Positions 42,989-55,200 of a stretch of 64,000 nucleotides of DNA are shown piece by piece. The notes under the pieces are model-generated. The model ran no database searches and had not been told where the DNA came from. It saw only the letters and a program-made list of their open reading frames with translations. The position numbers and the translations under genes are program-made. Position 1 is the stretch's first letter. Each line of letters opens with the position of its first letter. The stretch comes from Dactylis glomerata. Lineage: Eukaryota > Streptophyta > Magnoliopsida > Poales > Poaceae. The stretch lies in NCBI GenBank assembly GCA_007115705.1, contig QXEO01000879.1, positions 1,054,001 through 1,118,000 of the forward strand, in the 5' to 3' direction.

Positions 42989-45900
42989 TGTAACATCCCA
43001 AAATTTTCAAATATAAAATTTCATCATGCATTCATGGCATATTGCATATCAAGGTCCTTTCCAAAGTTTTGAATATTATTCTTTCAAAGAATATTGTTCC
43101 AAATGCCCTTTTTACCCCAAATTTTAGAAACAAAAAGGTTTCAGAAAGAAAGTATTTTAAATGAGTTCCATTAGTTATGGAGCTATTTTATTTTCCTTTA
43201 GTAATTTTTGAAAACCAACTAATGGGAAGTTATTATTAAAAATTTAACTTCCTAGTTATTTGGACTCTATATTTAAAATTTCTCACAAATTATTTTCTTT
43301 TCCATCATATCACTAAACCTCTGGTTTATAGGTTCTGAACACACTTTTTAAAGACCAAAAGTGGTCAGTTTGGCTTTTATTCAAATATGAATATAAATGC
43401 CTTTTCAATACCCAAAACAGAAATCGGAAATAAAAGAAAAAGAAAGCAGAAAGAAAAAAAATAAAAGGGGGAGAACCAGCAGCCCACTTGGGCCGCACCC
43501 GGGATCCAGCTGGCCCAGCTCACCCAAAACCAGCCTGACCCAGCAAACCCCTCCTCTCTCTCTCACTTCCATGCGGACCCCACCTGTCATCCCTCTCCCC
43601 GCAAATCCCCTCTCCCTCCCAGTAACGCTCACCGGCGTTACTCCCCGGCGATTACTCGCATTTTAACTGGCCATCAAGACCTCCCCTATAAAGCCCAACA
43701 CTCCCCTCTCCTTTCACTCCCCCTGCCCTCTCGAATTCAAGCCACCAGGCTGCGAAAATTTCTCGCCGGAGCTGCGGGACTCTGCCACTGGAATCCGTCG
43801 GAAACCAGCCCGGTGGTGAGACCCCGACTCTCCCCTCTGTTCCTCCTGCGTCCTCTCTCTCTCGCGCTTTTACTGAGGCCCTATCCCGGTAAATTCTTGC
43901 AGTGGAATGAGCTCTCGACGACCACCGAAGTTGCTGTCTCCTCCAGCCGCACCTCGCCGTCGCCTAGGGAAGTACCAGTCGTCGACGACCACGGATTCGA
44001 GGTCGCCGTCATCTGCTGAACATCGTCCACCACTCCATCGCCGACGTTCTTCACCAGGAGCCAGCCGCCGTCGACCATCTGGGCGCCTCACCAGATTTCG
44101 TCTCGCCGGTGAGCCTCCCCTATTCCTTTTCATCTCCTGCCCTCGGATCTGCATCGCATGGCTAGAAATAGAAACCAGTACCGAATCGGTACTGGCCTAT
44201 AACGTCGTGCCACATCGCCTGCCCAGTCAGCCCCTCCCCAGTCAAACCAGTCAAATCGATTTCAATTTCGAATTCAAATCTCAGATTTGGTACAGATCTT
44301 GTAAAATTGATAGAAAATAAAATACTTGGCCAAAAAATGCAAATAATACCTCGTTAGAATCCTTGGTTTGTGTAGAATCCAGTAGTGCAATAAAACTTGT
44401 TATTTTATGGGTTCATTACGAATCTATTGTCAGATCTGAATCAAACCTTGGTTAACTTAATAAATTCATAACTTTTGTTCTATGAGTCCAAATGCTACAA
44501 ATTTGTAGTCTATGGAATCCTTGGAACAATTAGAACACTCCAGAAGCAAAAGTTTTCAAAGTTAATACGTGCACAAACTTGCTACTGTTAAATATGTTCA
44601 AATCACTATTTTCATTACCACTTGATTTCTAAAAACTATTTTTGAGTGAAACCACTTGCAGTGGCTTCAGGTTACTATCACTTAACCAGTGGTAGCTCAA
44701 ACTTATTTTGCAGTACAGACCAAATCAGAACCTATTTTTCCAAAGTGTTATCCTATTGTATCAAATGAACAATTTTGTTAAATGCTTTGTTAATTAGTAA
44801 ATAAAATCCTTTCTAGCACCACACATGTTTTCAAAAGCATCATATTCCATCTTATACAACATTTTCACACACTCACTTAGTGTGTGAAATTAAAATGACT
44901 TTTGCATACATGTCTATGATTGTCATTAGAAATAGATTATTGATTGCTTGAATGTTTGGATTGAATAGATTGTGAAGAGGAGCAAGGCTACTTTTGTGAC
45001 TATTGTGAGTGTGCAAGCTGTTACCAAGGCAAGTGACACACATATTCCTTTACCCATTTTACTTATGCATTAGTGTATTCACCTCTTGTAGTATGCATGA
45101 TAGGTGATCTGTTCAACTGTTTTATCAAATGCTTAGATCCTAGTAGTGTGTAGCAATCCCTCAAACCCCACCTGTTAGGATGCTAAATACTTTGAAAAAT
45201 ATTGATGCCATGCTTTGATCACTTGATAAAGGTGTTTTGTGAACAAAATTAAGAACTTCAACTAAAATGAAACACCTGGGTGGATTGGTTTGATAAGAGG
45301 CGGCGAAGTAGGTGGGTTCTGGGACGCATGCCTCGTCGAGAGGATGTGGGTTCAGAATGCCGCTCGAGATGGCCACCCAGGAACAAAGAGGTTAACATGT
45401 CTTCCATGCTTAGAGTGCTTCCAGTGCAGCCTTATGACATTATGGGCTCTGTCTTGACTGATTAGATGTGGGAGTGCAACTTGTCAGCAAGAAGTGGTGG
45501 TAGTTGAATTGTAGGTTGGGAACGGAGCTTGCCAAGTTAGTTGCCCTCTCCTTCAAAAAGGTCTCATTTCATTTTATGTATGGGCATAAAATGAATCGTA
45601 AGCTGAAAGTGCACAACCCTTGCAAGGTGTCAAAACTAATCGATTAGCCGAGTCCTCGGAATGGATAATTGAGTTTCTAGACATGGAATGTACGGAAGAA
45701 TCTCATCACCGATTCTGAATGACTAAAATCTGTCTAGAAACCCCTAGGTAGGAACTAAGGACCATGCACTCCGAGGGGTGGTGGTGCCTGAGGTTCCAAC
45801 TTTGTTGAATTGCGCCCAGTGCTACATAACTTGCAACTATGTAGTATTGGGGGTTATTTCGACCCTTTGAAAAATAAAATCTTCGAAATAAAATCTTGAC

Positions 45901-46370
45901 TTTAAAATAGGACAAAATTGGCTTTATGCAAATCTAGCCCGGAGATCCACCAGCCGAATAGCATGTAGCTAGTTCTTTCACAACTGCCACCAAATATGTA
46001 TCATTTGCCAGTACATCATTGTACTGACCCCCATTCATGGGGCTACATAATCAAATGTGTAGGTTCGTCTGACGAGGAGTGAAGTGTTAGGATCTCGAGT
46101 CTACATACCAACATGACTGCCTGTGGCGCATGCTGAAGATGGAGGCTCGCTACTATTCTAGTTCCGTTGTGCTTAAGTTGAACTCTGTTTTCCTTGTCGG
46201 TCTATGAGACTAAAGATTTGTAATAATTTGTGAGACTTATGTATCTGGATCTGCGTGTAATCTTGATACTATGCGATGATTACTATATTTTGTTCTGTGG
46301 TGCTATCATTGATCCAGGGAATAGCACATAACACAGGTGTTCCACCTTAATCCAAAGGTGGGGCGTCACA
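42989..46370 (+). repeat. D 5' LTR (3,382 bp)
   Basis: TGTAACATCCC...GGGCGTCACA. TATA box TATAAAG at 43687-43693, followed by a C/T-rich leader (about 43700-44130). No gene inside. Confidence 0.93.
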
Positions 46371-46373
46371 AAA

Positions 46374-46385
46374 TGGTATCAGAGC
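46374..46385 (+). other. D primer binding site
   Basis: TGGTATCAGAGC, three bases after the LTR, complementary to the 3' end of initiator tRNA(Met). Confidence 0.85.
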
Positions 46386-46556
46386 ATAGTGTTGCCTGTA
46401 GGATCGAGACCCTAGGAATGGAAAAACCTTAGGACACAAGTTTTATTTCTAAATGTTATACAAAATGATCATGATCTTATTATCTTAACCATTTCATTCT
46501 TACTTGTATTTCTCTTCTTGTCCTGGTCGTTCCCTCTTCTTTTCAAAATGTTGTAG

Positions 46557-47501
46557 ATGGACACCTTCGACGAGAGAGTGGTAGCTGGTGAGGGAGACTA
46601 CCTTTTCTCGGAGGTGCTGCTTGACCTTGCCACCCAGCTTCAGATACCACCTCCGGTTTTCTGTGGGAAGATGCAGTACAAGGAGTATGGTATGGAGAAG
46701 TGGTTAATCCAAACCACTATCCAAGGAAGACTTGATGAAGAAGGGGAGTCCACAATGGAGTACACTGAAGCATATGTGGACTGGAGGTATTCGGTGGAGA
46801 TTGCCATGCAGGGCGCCATCGCCCGCATTCGCCACAAGTACAGGACTCTCATTCCACGTCCCTTAGCTTATGGGATGATTAGAGAGCGATCTGTTGGAGG
46901 ACATGTTGTGGATCGCCAAGGCCAGGAGTTCCACTCCCTTCTGAGAGGCTACCTCACTGAGAGGGAGCGCTGCTCATTCAATCTGGAAGACATGCTGAAG
47001 AAGCAGATTATCAACCAGGATCAGTTCAGAGATCTCATGGATCTTGCCACCAAAAAGATCATGGAGACTGAATCTGCTCTCGTGATGATGGATGAGAAGA
47101 AGACTCAACTGGAGAACAAGCTCAAGATTGTTGAAGGACCCTTGCAGTTAGGCGGGAAGATTCTTCAAGATGACATCTGGTCTCATCTTCTGGAGAAGAC
47201 ATTACTACTGCAGTATGACAACCTGCAGAAGTTGGGAGATGAGAAGAAGCAGATCGAGGAGGTCAACAATGAGCTGAAGTATGAGAATGAAAAGCTGAAG
47301 AAGAAAATTGCAGAGTTAGAAACAAGTCAGAAAGAAGAGGAGTCCGAGGAAGAAGAGGATCCCGAGGAGAGACTCATGTATTCCTCTAGTGATGGTCTAT
47401 CCTATGAGGAATGGGAAGCCAAAGCACTGCGAGACCTCAAGAAGGCAGAACGTCGAGACCCTCTACCCCTCTCATGTCTCAAGAGGGTTAAGAGAGGCTA
47501 G
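46557..47501 (+). CDS. D ORF0: coiled-coil protein upstream of gag
   Basis: Intact 314-codon ORF from ATG at 46557 (M-D-T-F-D-E-R-V-V) to TAG at 47499. Residues about 1-140 appear globular (Y-L-F-S-E-V-L-L-D-L-A ... K-W-L-I-Q-T-T-I ... E-I-A-M-Q-G-A-I-A-R-I-R-H-K-Y). Residues about 150-265 form a long coiled coil. An acidic run (E-E-E-S-E-E-E-E-D) and a basic C-terminus (C-L-K-R-V-K-R-G) follow. It uses a different frame from gag. Layout and position match B's ORF0, though few residues are shared. It stays open while gag-pol of the same element has six disruptions. Function unknown. Confidence 0.72.
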   Translation: MDTFDERVVAGEGDYLFSEVLLDLATQLQIPPPVFCGKMQYKEYGMEKWLIQTTIQGRLDEEGESTMEYTEAYVDWRYSVEIAMQGAIARIRHKYRTLIPRPLAYGMIRERSVGGHVVDRQGQEFHSLLRGYLTERERCSFNLEDMLKKQIINQDQFRDLMDLATKKIMETESALVMMDEKKTQLENKLKIVEGPLQLGGKILQDDIWSHLLEKTLLLQYDNLQKLGDEKKQIEEVNNELKYENEKLKKKIAELETSQKEEESEEEEDPEERLMYSSSDGLSYEEWEAKALRDLKKAERRDPLPLSCLKRVKRG

Positions 47502-47734
47502 TTGACCACCATCATTGTCTTGCATCATTTGCGATAGCACGTTTGTATTGTCTTACCGTGTTGGTATGACAGTACCATCGATCGTTTGCTTTTTCGAACT
47601 CTTAGTACTTACTTCCAAACTTGTCAAGCCGTGTGCTTTGCAATTTAAAGCTTTTAAATCAAAGGTTGTGTGCTTGTTTATTGTTTGTGGTTGGCTTGTT
47701 GTATTGTGCATGGGTAGGATTTTTGCTCCTCTAG

Positions 47735-47779
47735 CTCTATCTGTCTAATACTCATCTATGCTATACCTTACCTCAGATG
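47735..47779 (+). promoter_or_regulatory. Possible 3' splice site at the gag start of D
   Basis: A branch-like CTAAT (47746-47750) and a pyrimidine-rich stretch end in CCTCAG, which directly touches the gag ATG (47777). The same layout occurs in B (CTAAC ... CCCAACAG|ATG, 24234-24264). No donor is identified. Confidence 0.35.
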
Positions 47780-48850
47780 CCGCCATGACATGCACCAAAC
47801 AACAATGACAACGATGGAAACAACAACAATGACACCAATGCGGCAATTCAGCAACTAGTGGCAGCTCAGGCCCAACTGATGCAAATGATGACCCAGTTCT
47901 TCCAGACAAATGCAAACAACAATAACAACAACAATAACAATCCTCTGCCACCACCGCTGCCACCCCCACCCCAGGTGGATAGATTGGCAAGGTTTCTGAG
48001 GCTGAGACCCAACAAGTTCTCGTCTGCTACAGAGCCAATAATAGCTGATGACTGGCTGCGTTCAGTCAACAAGGATCTGACCACCTGTGAATGCACTGAT
48101 GCTGAAAAGGTGCGCTTCACTACTCATTTACTAGAAGGACCAGCAGCTATGTGGTGGGAGACATACCAGGTTACCCATCCAATAGATGATCTGGACTGGA
48201 ACACCTTCAGAGAAGGCTTTCGTACTGCCCACATATCCTCGGGCACTATAAATGTGAAGAAGGAGGAATTCCGCAGTCTGCGACAAGGCGGGAGGACTCT
48301 GAAGGAATACATGGACGACTTCTATGCTCTGTCCAGGTATGCACCTGAAGATATTGATACTGATGCAAAGAGGAAGGAAAAGTTCCTCAGCGGGCTCAAG
48401 GGAGAACTCAAAATACCCCTGTCTGTGGCCTATGCTCTAAATTATCAGTATCTGCTTGACCAGGCCATCACTCTGGACAACAACATCAAGAAAGAAGAGA
48501 ACCGTAAAAGGAAGTTCAATAACAGCAAGAGCCATGTGGAACCATTCCACAAGAAGCACCACTCATCTGAGGGCATTGGACATGACAGCTCTCACAAGCA
48601 TGGAAATTGCTTCAGCAAAGGAAGTGGAAGCCACTTCCACAGCCATAAGCATAGTGGAGGTTTCAAGGGAAACAGCCCCAGTGGACATCACAGTGGACAC
48701 AACGGTTAGCATCGCCACAACACTGAACCCAAGAAGGACCTCTCTGGCATCACTTGCTTCAAGTGCAAGAAGACTGGTCATTATTCTTCCAGCTGCCCAG
48801 AAAACAAGACCGTTGAGCTTGCTAAGCCCAATCCATTCCAGAAGGGCCAA
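47777..48850 (+). pseudogene. D gag
   Basis: ATG at 47777 is followed after two codons by TGA (47786-47788), where CGA would fit. The frame then stays open to TAG 48707-48709 and beyond. Asn-rich and Pro-rich N-terminal stretches precede a gag core (F-L-R-L-R-P-N-K-F ... D-D-W-L-R-S-V ... A-A-M-W-W-E-T-Y ... F-R-E-G-F-R). A His/Ser/Lys-rich linker follows, then the zinc knuckle C-F-K-C-K-K-T-G-H-Y-S-S-S-C at 48755-48796. Product: particle and nucleocapsid precursor. Confidence 0.88.
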
Positions 48851-49285
48851 GTGAACCACCTCAATGTGGAGGAGGTGATGAATGAACCTGATGCAGTGAT
48901 GGGTATGTTCCCTCTCAACTCATTTACAGCATTAGTTTTATTCGATACTGGAGCATCGCATTCATTCATATCAAGAACTTTTGCAAACAAAAATGGGTTC
49001 CCTACTGAAACCATAGGAAAAACCATTAAAGTAAGTTCCCCTGGAGGAGAATTGTTAGTCAATGCTGGTTGCAGGAATCTGATTCTAGAAATTGGTAAAT
49101 ATGAGTTTCCAACCCATCTAGTAATCCTAGACTCACAGGGTTTAGATGTAATCTTGGGCATGGATTGGATGACTACCTATGGAGGAGTCATAGACTGTAT
49201 GAATAGAGCAATTACACTCACCACCCCAGAAGGGAGAAGAATTAGATACAAATCCCAACTGGATTTTAATGATATTAGGCTAAAC
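48851..49285 (+). pseudogene. D aspartic protease
   Basis: Same frame as gag. Active-site motif F-D-T-G-A-S-H-S-F, with D-T-G-A at 48944-48955, followed by the I-L-G-M-D-W-M segment typical of gypsy proteases. Open throughout. It would release gag and pol products. The internal PPT copy lies directly after this domain. Confidence 0.88.
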
Positions 49286-49302
49286 CATCTTAAGGGGGTT
49301 AG
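49286..49302 (+). other. Internal polypurine tract copy (central PPT candidate) in D
   Basis: CATCTTAAGGGGGTTAG is identical over 17 bases to the 3' tract at 52228-52244. It lies within the coding frame (H-L-K-G-V-S) between protease and RT. The internal region 46371-52246 has its midpoint at 49308, so the copy is almost exactly central. B has the same tract at the same place. Confidence 0.65.
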
Positions 49303-50311
49303 CCTAGATGAAGTGCACATAGTAAATGAATACCCAGATGTGTTCCCTAATGAGCTACCAGGAATGCCACCTGATAGAGATGTAGAGTTTCTCATCGATC
49401 TGCTACCAGGCACAGGCCCAATAGCAAAGAGACCCTACCCTATGTCCACTGATGAGTTGAAAGAACTCAAGAAACAACTAGCAGAACAGTTAGGAAAGGG
49501 ATTCATTAGAGAAAGTTCATCATCATGGGGAGCGACCGTTCTGTTTGTTGAGAAGAAAGATAAGAGTCAGCGTTTAGTGATGGACTATCGTTCGTTGAAT
49601 GAAGTGACCATCAAAAACAAATATCCACTGCCAAGAATCAATGACTTGTTTGATCAGTTAGAAGGAGCTAGCGTGTTTTCCAAGATTGATCTTAGATCTG
49701 GATACTTTTAGCTCAAGATTAGAGAACATGATATTCCCAAGACAGCCTTCGTCACTAGATATGGCTCGTATGAATATACGGTGATGCCTTTTGGTTTAAC
49801 CAATGCACCATCATACTTCATGAGCATGATGAACAAAGTGTTCATGGAATTTCTAGATAAGTTTGTCGTTGTCTTCATTGACGACATACTGGTCTACTCA
49901 AAAAGCAAAGAAGATCATGAAAAGTATTTACGTGCAATATTGGAGAAACTCCGAGAGCACAAGCTATATGCTAAATTCAACAAATATGAGTTTTGGCTCA
50001 ATGAAGTAGGATTCCTTGGACACGTCATAACCAAGGAGGGAATTGCAGTCGACCCAGCCAAAGTGACCGCAGTAACGGAATGGGAACCACCCAAGAATGT
50101 TGGGGAAATTCGTAGTTTCTTGGGATTGGCCGGATACTACCAGAGATTCATTGAGAACTTTTCAAAGATAGCTAAACCAATGACTGAGTTGCTGAAGAAA
50201 GAAAAGAAGTTCGAATGGACTGAAGCTTGTGAAAACAGTTTTCAAGAGTTGAAAAAGAGATTGGTGTCTGCACCCGTTCTGTGCCTACCGGATATAGAAA
50301 AAGAATTTTAG
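49303..50311 (+). pseudogene. D reverse transcriptase
   Basis: Continues the gag-PR frame. Motifs: L-V-M-D-Y-R-S-L-N, F-S-K-I-D-L-R-S-G-Y, V-M-P-F-G-L-T-N-A-P and the catalytic F-I-D-D (49874-49885), then F-L-G-H-V and F-L-G-L-A-G-Y-Y-Q-R-F. TAG at 49709-49711 replaces the Gln normally found in this highly conserved stretch. A second TAG at 50309-50311 marks the border with RNase H. Confidence 0.9.
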
Positions 50312-50689
50312 GTGTATTGCGACGCTTCTCGCCAAGGTCTAGGAAGTGTGTTGATGCAAGGAGGCAAAGTAGCAGCCTATGCTTCTAGACAACTCAAGAA
50401 ACATGAACTCAACTATCCAACTCATGACCTTGAGTTAGCTTCAGTTGTTCATGCCTTGAAGACTTGGAGACACTATTTGATGGGAAAGAGATGTGAAGTC
50501 TTCACCGACCACAAAAGTTTAAAGTACATCTTTACTCAGAAAGACCTCAACATGAGACAAAGGAGATTGTTAGAACTCATCAAAGATTACGATTTGAGCT
50601 TGCAATACCATCCTAGTAAAGCAAATGTGGTAGCTGATGCCTTGAGCCGTAAGGCTATCAACAGAAGTGTTGCCAGAAGATCTGTGTAG
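50312..50689 (+). pseudogene. D RNase H
   Basis: Y-C-D-A-S-R-Q-G-L-G (first catalytic Asp), A-Y-A-S-R-Q-L-K, H-D-L-E-L-A, F-T-D-H-K-S-L and N-V-V-A-D-A-L-S-R-K are all present in one open frame. After D-A-L-S-R-K the frame is lost near 50655-50690, and integrase continues in another frame, so a short indel or deletion lies here. Confidence 0.9.
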
Positions 50690-51791
50690 GGAGCTGCGAG
50701 ACCTCAGCCTAGAGGTAGTACCAAAAGGTTATGTAGCATCGCTAGCGATACAACCAACCCTAATAGACAGAATATGCCAAGCTCAGAAAGGAGATAAAGA
50801 GATAGAGAAGATCAAAGGAAATATGAGGAAGGACAAATCTAAAGGCTTTAGTGAAGATGAACAAGGAACTATCTGGTTTGAGAAACGTATCTGTGTACCT
50901 GATGACCCTGATATTAGAAAATTGATATTCCAAGAAGCCCATGAAACCCCATACTCAATTCATCCTGGTAATACCAAGATGTACATAGACTTGAAAGAAA
51001 GGTTTTGGTGGAGCAATATGAAGGGAGACATTGCCGAATATGTAGCCAAATGTGATGTGTGCAGTAGAGTAAAGGCTGAACATCAGAAGCCAGCCGGACT
51101 ACTTCAACCACTGAAGGTGCCATATTGGAAATGGGATCAAATTGGTATGGACTTCATCATTGGGTTACCCCACACAAAATCAGGGTATGACTCAATCTGG
51201 GTTATAGTCGATCATTTGACCAAGGTAGCTCATTTCATACCAGTGAAGACCACTTACACTAGTGCAAAGTTAGCTGATATCTACATGAAGAGGATTGTAA
51301 GCCTTCATGGTGTTCCCAAGAGTATTGTGTCAGATAGAGGAACCCAATTTACCTCTCACTTCTGGAAGCAACTTCATGAATCACTAGGAACTAGGCTGGA
51401 ATTCAGCACAGCATTCCACCCACAGACAGATGGACAAACAGAAAGAGTAAACCAGGTTCTGGAAGACATGCTGAGAGCATGTGCTCTAGACTATGGGTCT
51501 AGTTGGGATGACAACCTACCTTACGTAGAGTTTTCCTACAACAACAGCTATCAAGCCAGTATAGAGATGGCACCGTTTGAAGCCTTGTACGGCAAGAAAT
51601 GTACTACACCTCTACTATGGAGTGGTGTAGGAGAACGAAATTTCTTCGGACCTGATATCATTCAAGAAGCTGAAGAAAAGGTTAGATTGATCAAGGATAG
51701 GCTGAAAATAGCTCAATCTCGTTAGAAGAGCTACGCGGATAGCAAGCGTAGAGAGATCATCTATGAAGTTGGAGACAGAGCCTATCTCAGA
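50667..51791 (+). pseudogene. D integrase
   Basis: Frame-shifted relative to RNase H. The zinc finger H92, H99, C129, C132 (counted from 50667) is followed by the catalytic D162 (M-D-F), D223 (S-D-R-G) and E259 (T-E-R-V-N), with the standard 35-residue D-to-E spacing. The catalytic triad is intact. TAG at 51723-51725 falls where Gln is expected (S-R-stop-K-S-Y-A-D); the frame continues beyond it into the GPY/chromodomain part. Confidence 0.9.
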
Positions 51792-52235
51792 ATGTCGCCC
51801 CTTCGTGGTATTAAGAGGTTTGGTATTAAGGGTAACTTAGCACCCCGATTCATGGGACCATTCAAAGTCTTATCCCGCAAGGGAGAAGTAGCCTATGAAT
51901 TGGAACTACCTGAAATCCTTTCAGCTGTACACAACGTGTTCCATGTGAGCCGGCTAAAGAAATGCCATCCAAGGATGTCAGAAACGCCGTTGAACGATAC
52001 GGTACCCCTCGAGGAAGTTCAACTAGAAAGTGACTTGACTTATGAGGAGAAACCTGTAAATATACTCGAGACAGCAGAAAGAACTACACGCACCCAAACC
52101 ATCAAGTTCTGCAAAGTACAGTGGAGTCACCACACTGAAGAGGAAGCCACTTGGGAGCATGAAGATACCCTTCGAGAAGATCACCCACACCTATTTGCTA
52201 GCCTTTCCGAAGCTCGAGTGCGAGCTTCATCTTAA
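51792..52235 (+). pseudogene. D integrase C-terminus with chromodomain
   Basis: L-A-P-R-F-M-G-P-F-K-V is the GPY/F-type module, and V-H-N-V-F-H-V-S-R-L follows. The end (E-K-P-V-N-I-L ... F-C-K-V-Q-W ... A-T-W-E-H-E) is a chromodomain, which in chromoviruses directs integration toward marked chromatin. The natural stop is TAA at 52233-52235. The segment is intact in itself but separated from integrase by TAG. Confidence 0.88.
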
Positions 52236-52244
52236 GGGGGTTAG
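52228..52244 (+). other. D 3' polypurine tract
   Basis: CATCTTAAGGGGGTTAG, overlapping the pol stop codon, two bases before the 3' LTR. Confidence 0.8.
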
Positions 52245-52246
52245 TC

Positions 52247-55200
52247 TGTAACATCCCAAAATTTTCAAATATAAAATTTCATCATGCATTCATGGCATAT
52301 TGCATATCAAGGTCCTTTCCAAAGTTTTGAATATTATTCTTTCAAAGAATATTGTTCCAAATGCCCTTTTTACCCCAAATTTTAGAAACAAAAAGGTTTC
52401 AGCAAGAAAGTATTTTAAATGAGTTCCATTAGTTACGGAGCTATTTTATTTTCCTTTAGTAATTTTTGAAAACCAACTAATGGGAATTTATTATTAAAAA
52501 TTTAACTTCCTAGTTATTTGGACTCTATATTTAAAATTTCTCACAAATTATTTTCTTTTCCATCATATCACTAAACCTCTGGTTTATAGGTTCTGAACAC
52601 ACTTTTTAAAGACCAAAAGTGGTCAGTTTGGCTTTTATTCAAATATGAATATAAATTCCTTTTCAATACCCAAAATAGAAATCAAAAATAAAAGAAAAAG
52701 AAAGCAGAAAGAAAAAAATAAAAGGGGGAGAACCAGCAGCCCACTTGGGCCGCACCCGGGATCCAGCCGGTCCAGCTCACCCAGAACCAGCCCAACCCAG
52801 CAAACCCCTCCTCTCTCTCTCACCGCCATGCAGACCCCACCTGTCATCCCTCTCCCCACAATCCCCTCTCCCTCCCAGTAACGCTCGCCGGCGTTACTCC
52901 CCGGCGATTACTCGCGTTTTAACTGGCCATCAAGACCTCCCCTATAAAGCCCAGCACTCCCCTCTCCTTTCACTCCCCCTCCCCTCTCGAATTCGAGCCG
53001 CCAGGCTGCGAAAATTTCTCACCGGAGCTGCGGGACTCCGCCACTAGAATCCGTCGGAAACCAGCCCGGTGGTGAGACCCCGACTCTCCCCTCTGTTCCT
53101 CCTGCGTCCTCTCTCTCTTGCGCTTTTACTGAGGCCCTATCCCGGTAAATTCTTGCATTGGAACGAGCTCTCGACGACCACCGAAGCCGCCGTCGCCTCC
53201 AGCCGCACCTCGCCGTCGCCTAGGGAAGTATCAGTCGTCGATGACCACAGATTCGAGGTCGCCGTCGTCTGCTGAACATCGTCCACCACTCCATCGCCGA
53301 CGTTCTTCACCAGGAGCTCGCCGCCGTCGACCATCTGGGCGCCTCACCGGATTTCATCTCGCCGGTGAGCCTCCCCTGTTCCTTTTCATCTCCTGCCCTC
53401 GGATCTGCATCGCATGGCTAGAAATAGAAACCAGTACCGAATCGGTACCGGCCTATAACGTTGTGCCATGTCGCCTGCCCAGTCAGCCCCTCCCCAGTCA
53501 AACCAGTCAAATCGATTTCAATTTCGAATTCAAATCTCAGATTTGGTACAGATCTTGTAAAATCGATAGAAAATAAAATACTTGGCCAAAAATTGCAAAT
53601 AATACCTCGTTGGAATCCTTGGTTTGTTTAGAATCCAGTAGTGCAATAAAACTTGTTATTTTATGGGTTCATTACGAATCTATTGTCAGATCTGAATCAA
53701 ACCATGGTTAACTTAATAAATTCATAACTTTTGTTCTATGAGGCCAAATGCTACAAATTTGTAGTCTATGGAATCCTTGGAACAATTAGAACACTCCAGA
53801 AGCAAAAGTTTTCAAAGTTAATACGTGCACAAACTTGCTACTATTAAATATGTTCAAATCACTATTTTCATTACCATTTGATTTCTAAAAACTATTTTTG
53901 AGTGAAACCACTTGCAATGACTTCAAGTTACTGTCACTTAACCAGTGGTAGCTCAAACTTATTTTGTAGTATAGACCAAATCAGAACCTATTTTTCCAAA
54001 GTGTTATCCTATTGTATCAAATGAACAATTTTGTTCAATGCTTTGTTAATTAGTAAATAAAATCCTTTCTAGCACCACACATGGTTTCAAAAGCATCATG
54101 TTCCATCTTATACAACATTTTCACACACTCACTTAGTGTGTGAAATTAAAATGACTTTTGCATACATGCATACATGCATACATGTCTATGATTGTCATTA
54201 GAAATAGATTATTGATTGCTTGAATGTTTGGATTGAATAGATTGTGAAGAGGAGCAAGGCTACTTTTGTGACTGTTGTGAGTGTGCAAGCTGTTACCAAG
54301 GCAAGTGACACACATATCCCTTTACCCATTTTACTTATGCATTACTGTATTCACCTCTTGTAGTATGCATGATAGGTGATCTGTTCAACTGTTTTATCAA
54401 ATGCTTAGATCCTAGTAGTGTGTAGCAATCCCTCAAACCCCACCTGTTAGGATGCTAAATACTTTGAAAAATATTGATGCCATGCTTTGATCACTTGATA
54501 AAGGTGTTTTGTGAACAAAATTAAGAACTTCAACTAAAATGAAACACCTGGGTTGATTGGTTTGATAAGAGGCGGCGAAGTAGGTGGGTTCTGGGATGCA
54601 TGCCTCATCGAGAGGATGTGGGTTCAGAATGCCGCTCGGGATGGCCACCCAGGAACAAAGAGGTTAACATGGCTTCCATGCTTAGAGTACTTCCAGTGCA
54701 GCCTTATGACATTATGGGCTCTGTCTTGACTCATTAGATGTGGGAGTGCAACTTGTCAGCAAGAAGTGGTGGTAGTTGAATTGTAGGTTGGGAACGGAGC
54801 TTGCCAAGTTAGTTGCCCTCTCCTTCAAAAAGGTCTCATTTCATTTTATGTATGGGCATAAAATGAATCGTAACGTGAAAGTGCACAACCCTTGCAAGGT
54901 GTCAAAACTAATCGATTAGCCGAGTCCTCGGAATGGACAATTGAGTTTCTAGACATGGAATGTACGGAAGAATCTCATCACCAATTCTGAATGACTAAAA
55001 TCTGTCTAGAAACCCCTAGGTAGGAACTAAGGACCATGCACTCCGAGGGGTGGTGGTGCCTGAGGTTCCAACTTTGTTGAATTGCGCCCAGTGCTACATA
55101 ACTTGCAACTATGTAGTATTGGGGGTTATTTTGACCCCTTTGAAAAATAAATCTTTGAAATAAAATCTTGACTTTAAAATAGGACAAAATTGGCTTTATG

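Noticed and set aside
45161..45915. Short ORFs in D's LTRs repeated at 54433-55187.
   Set aside because: They are repeated only because both LTRs contain them, and both lie in non-coding LTR sequence.
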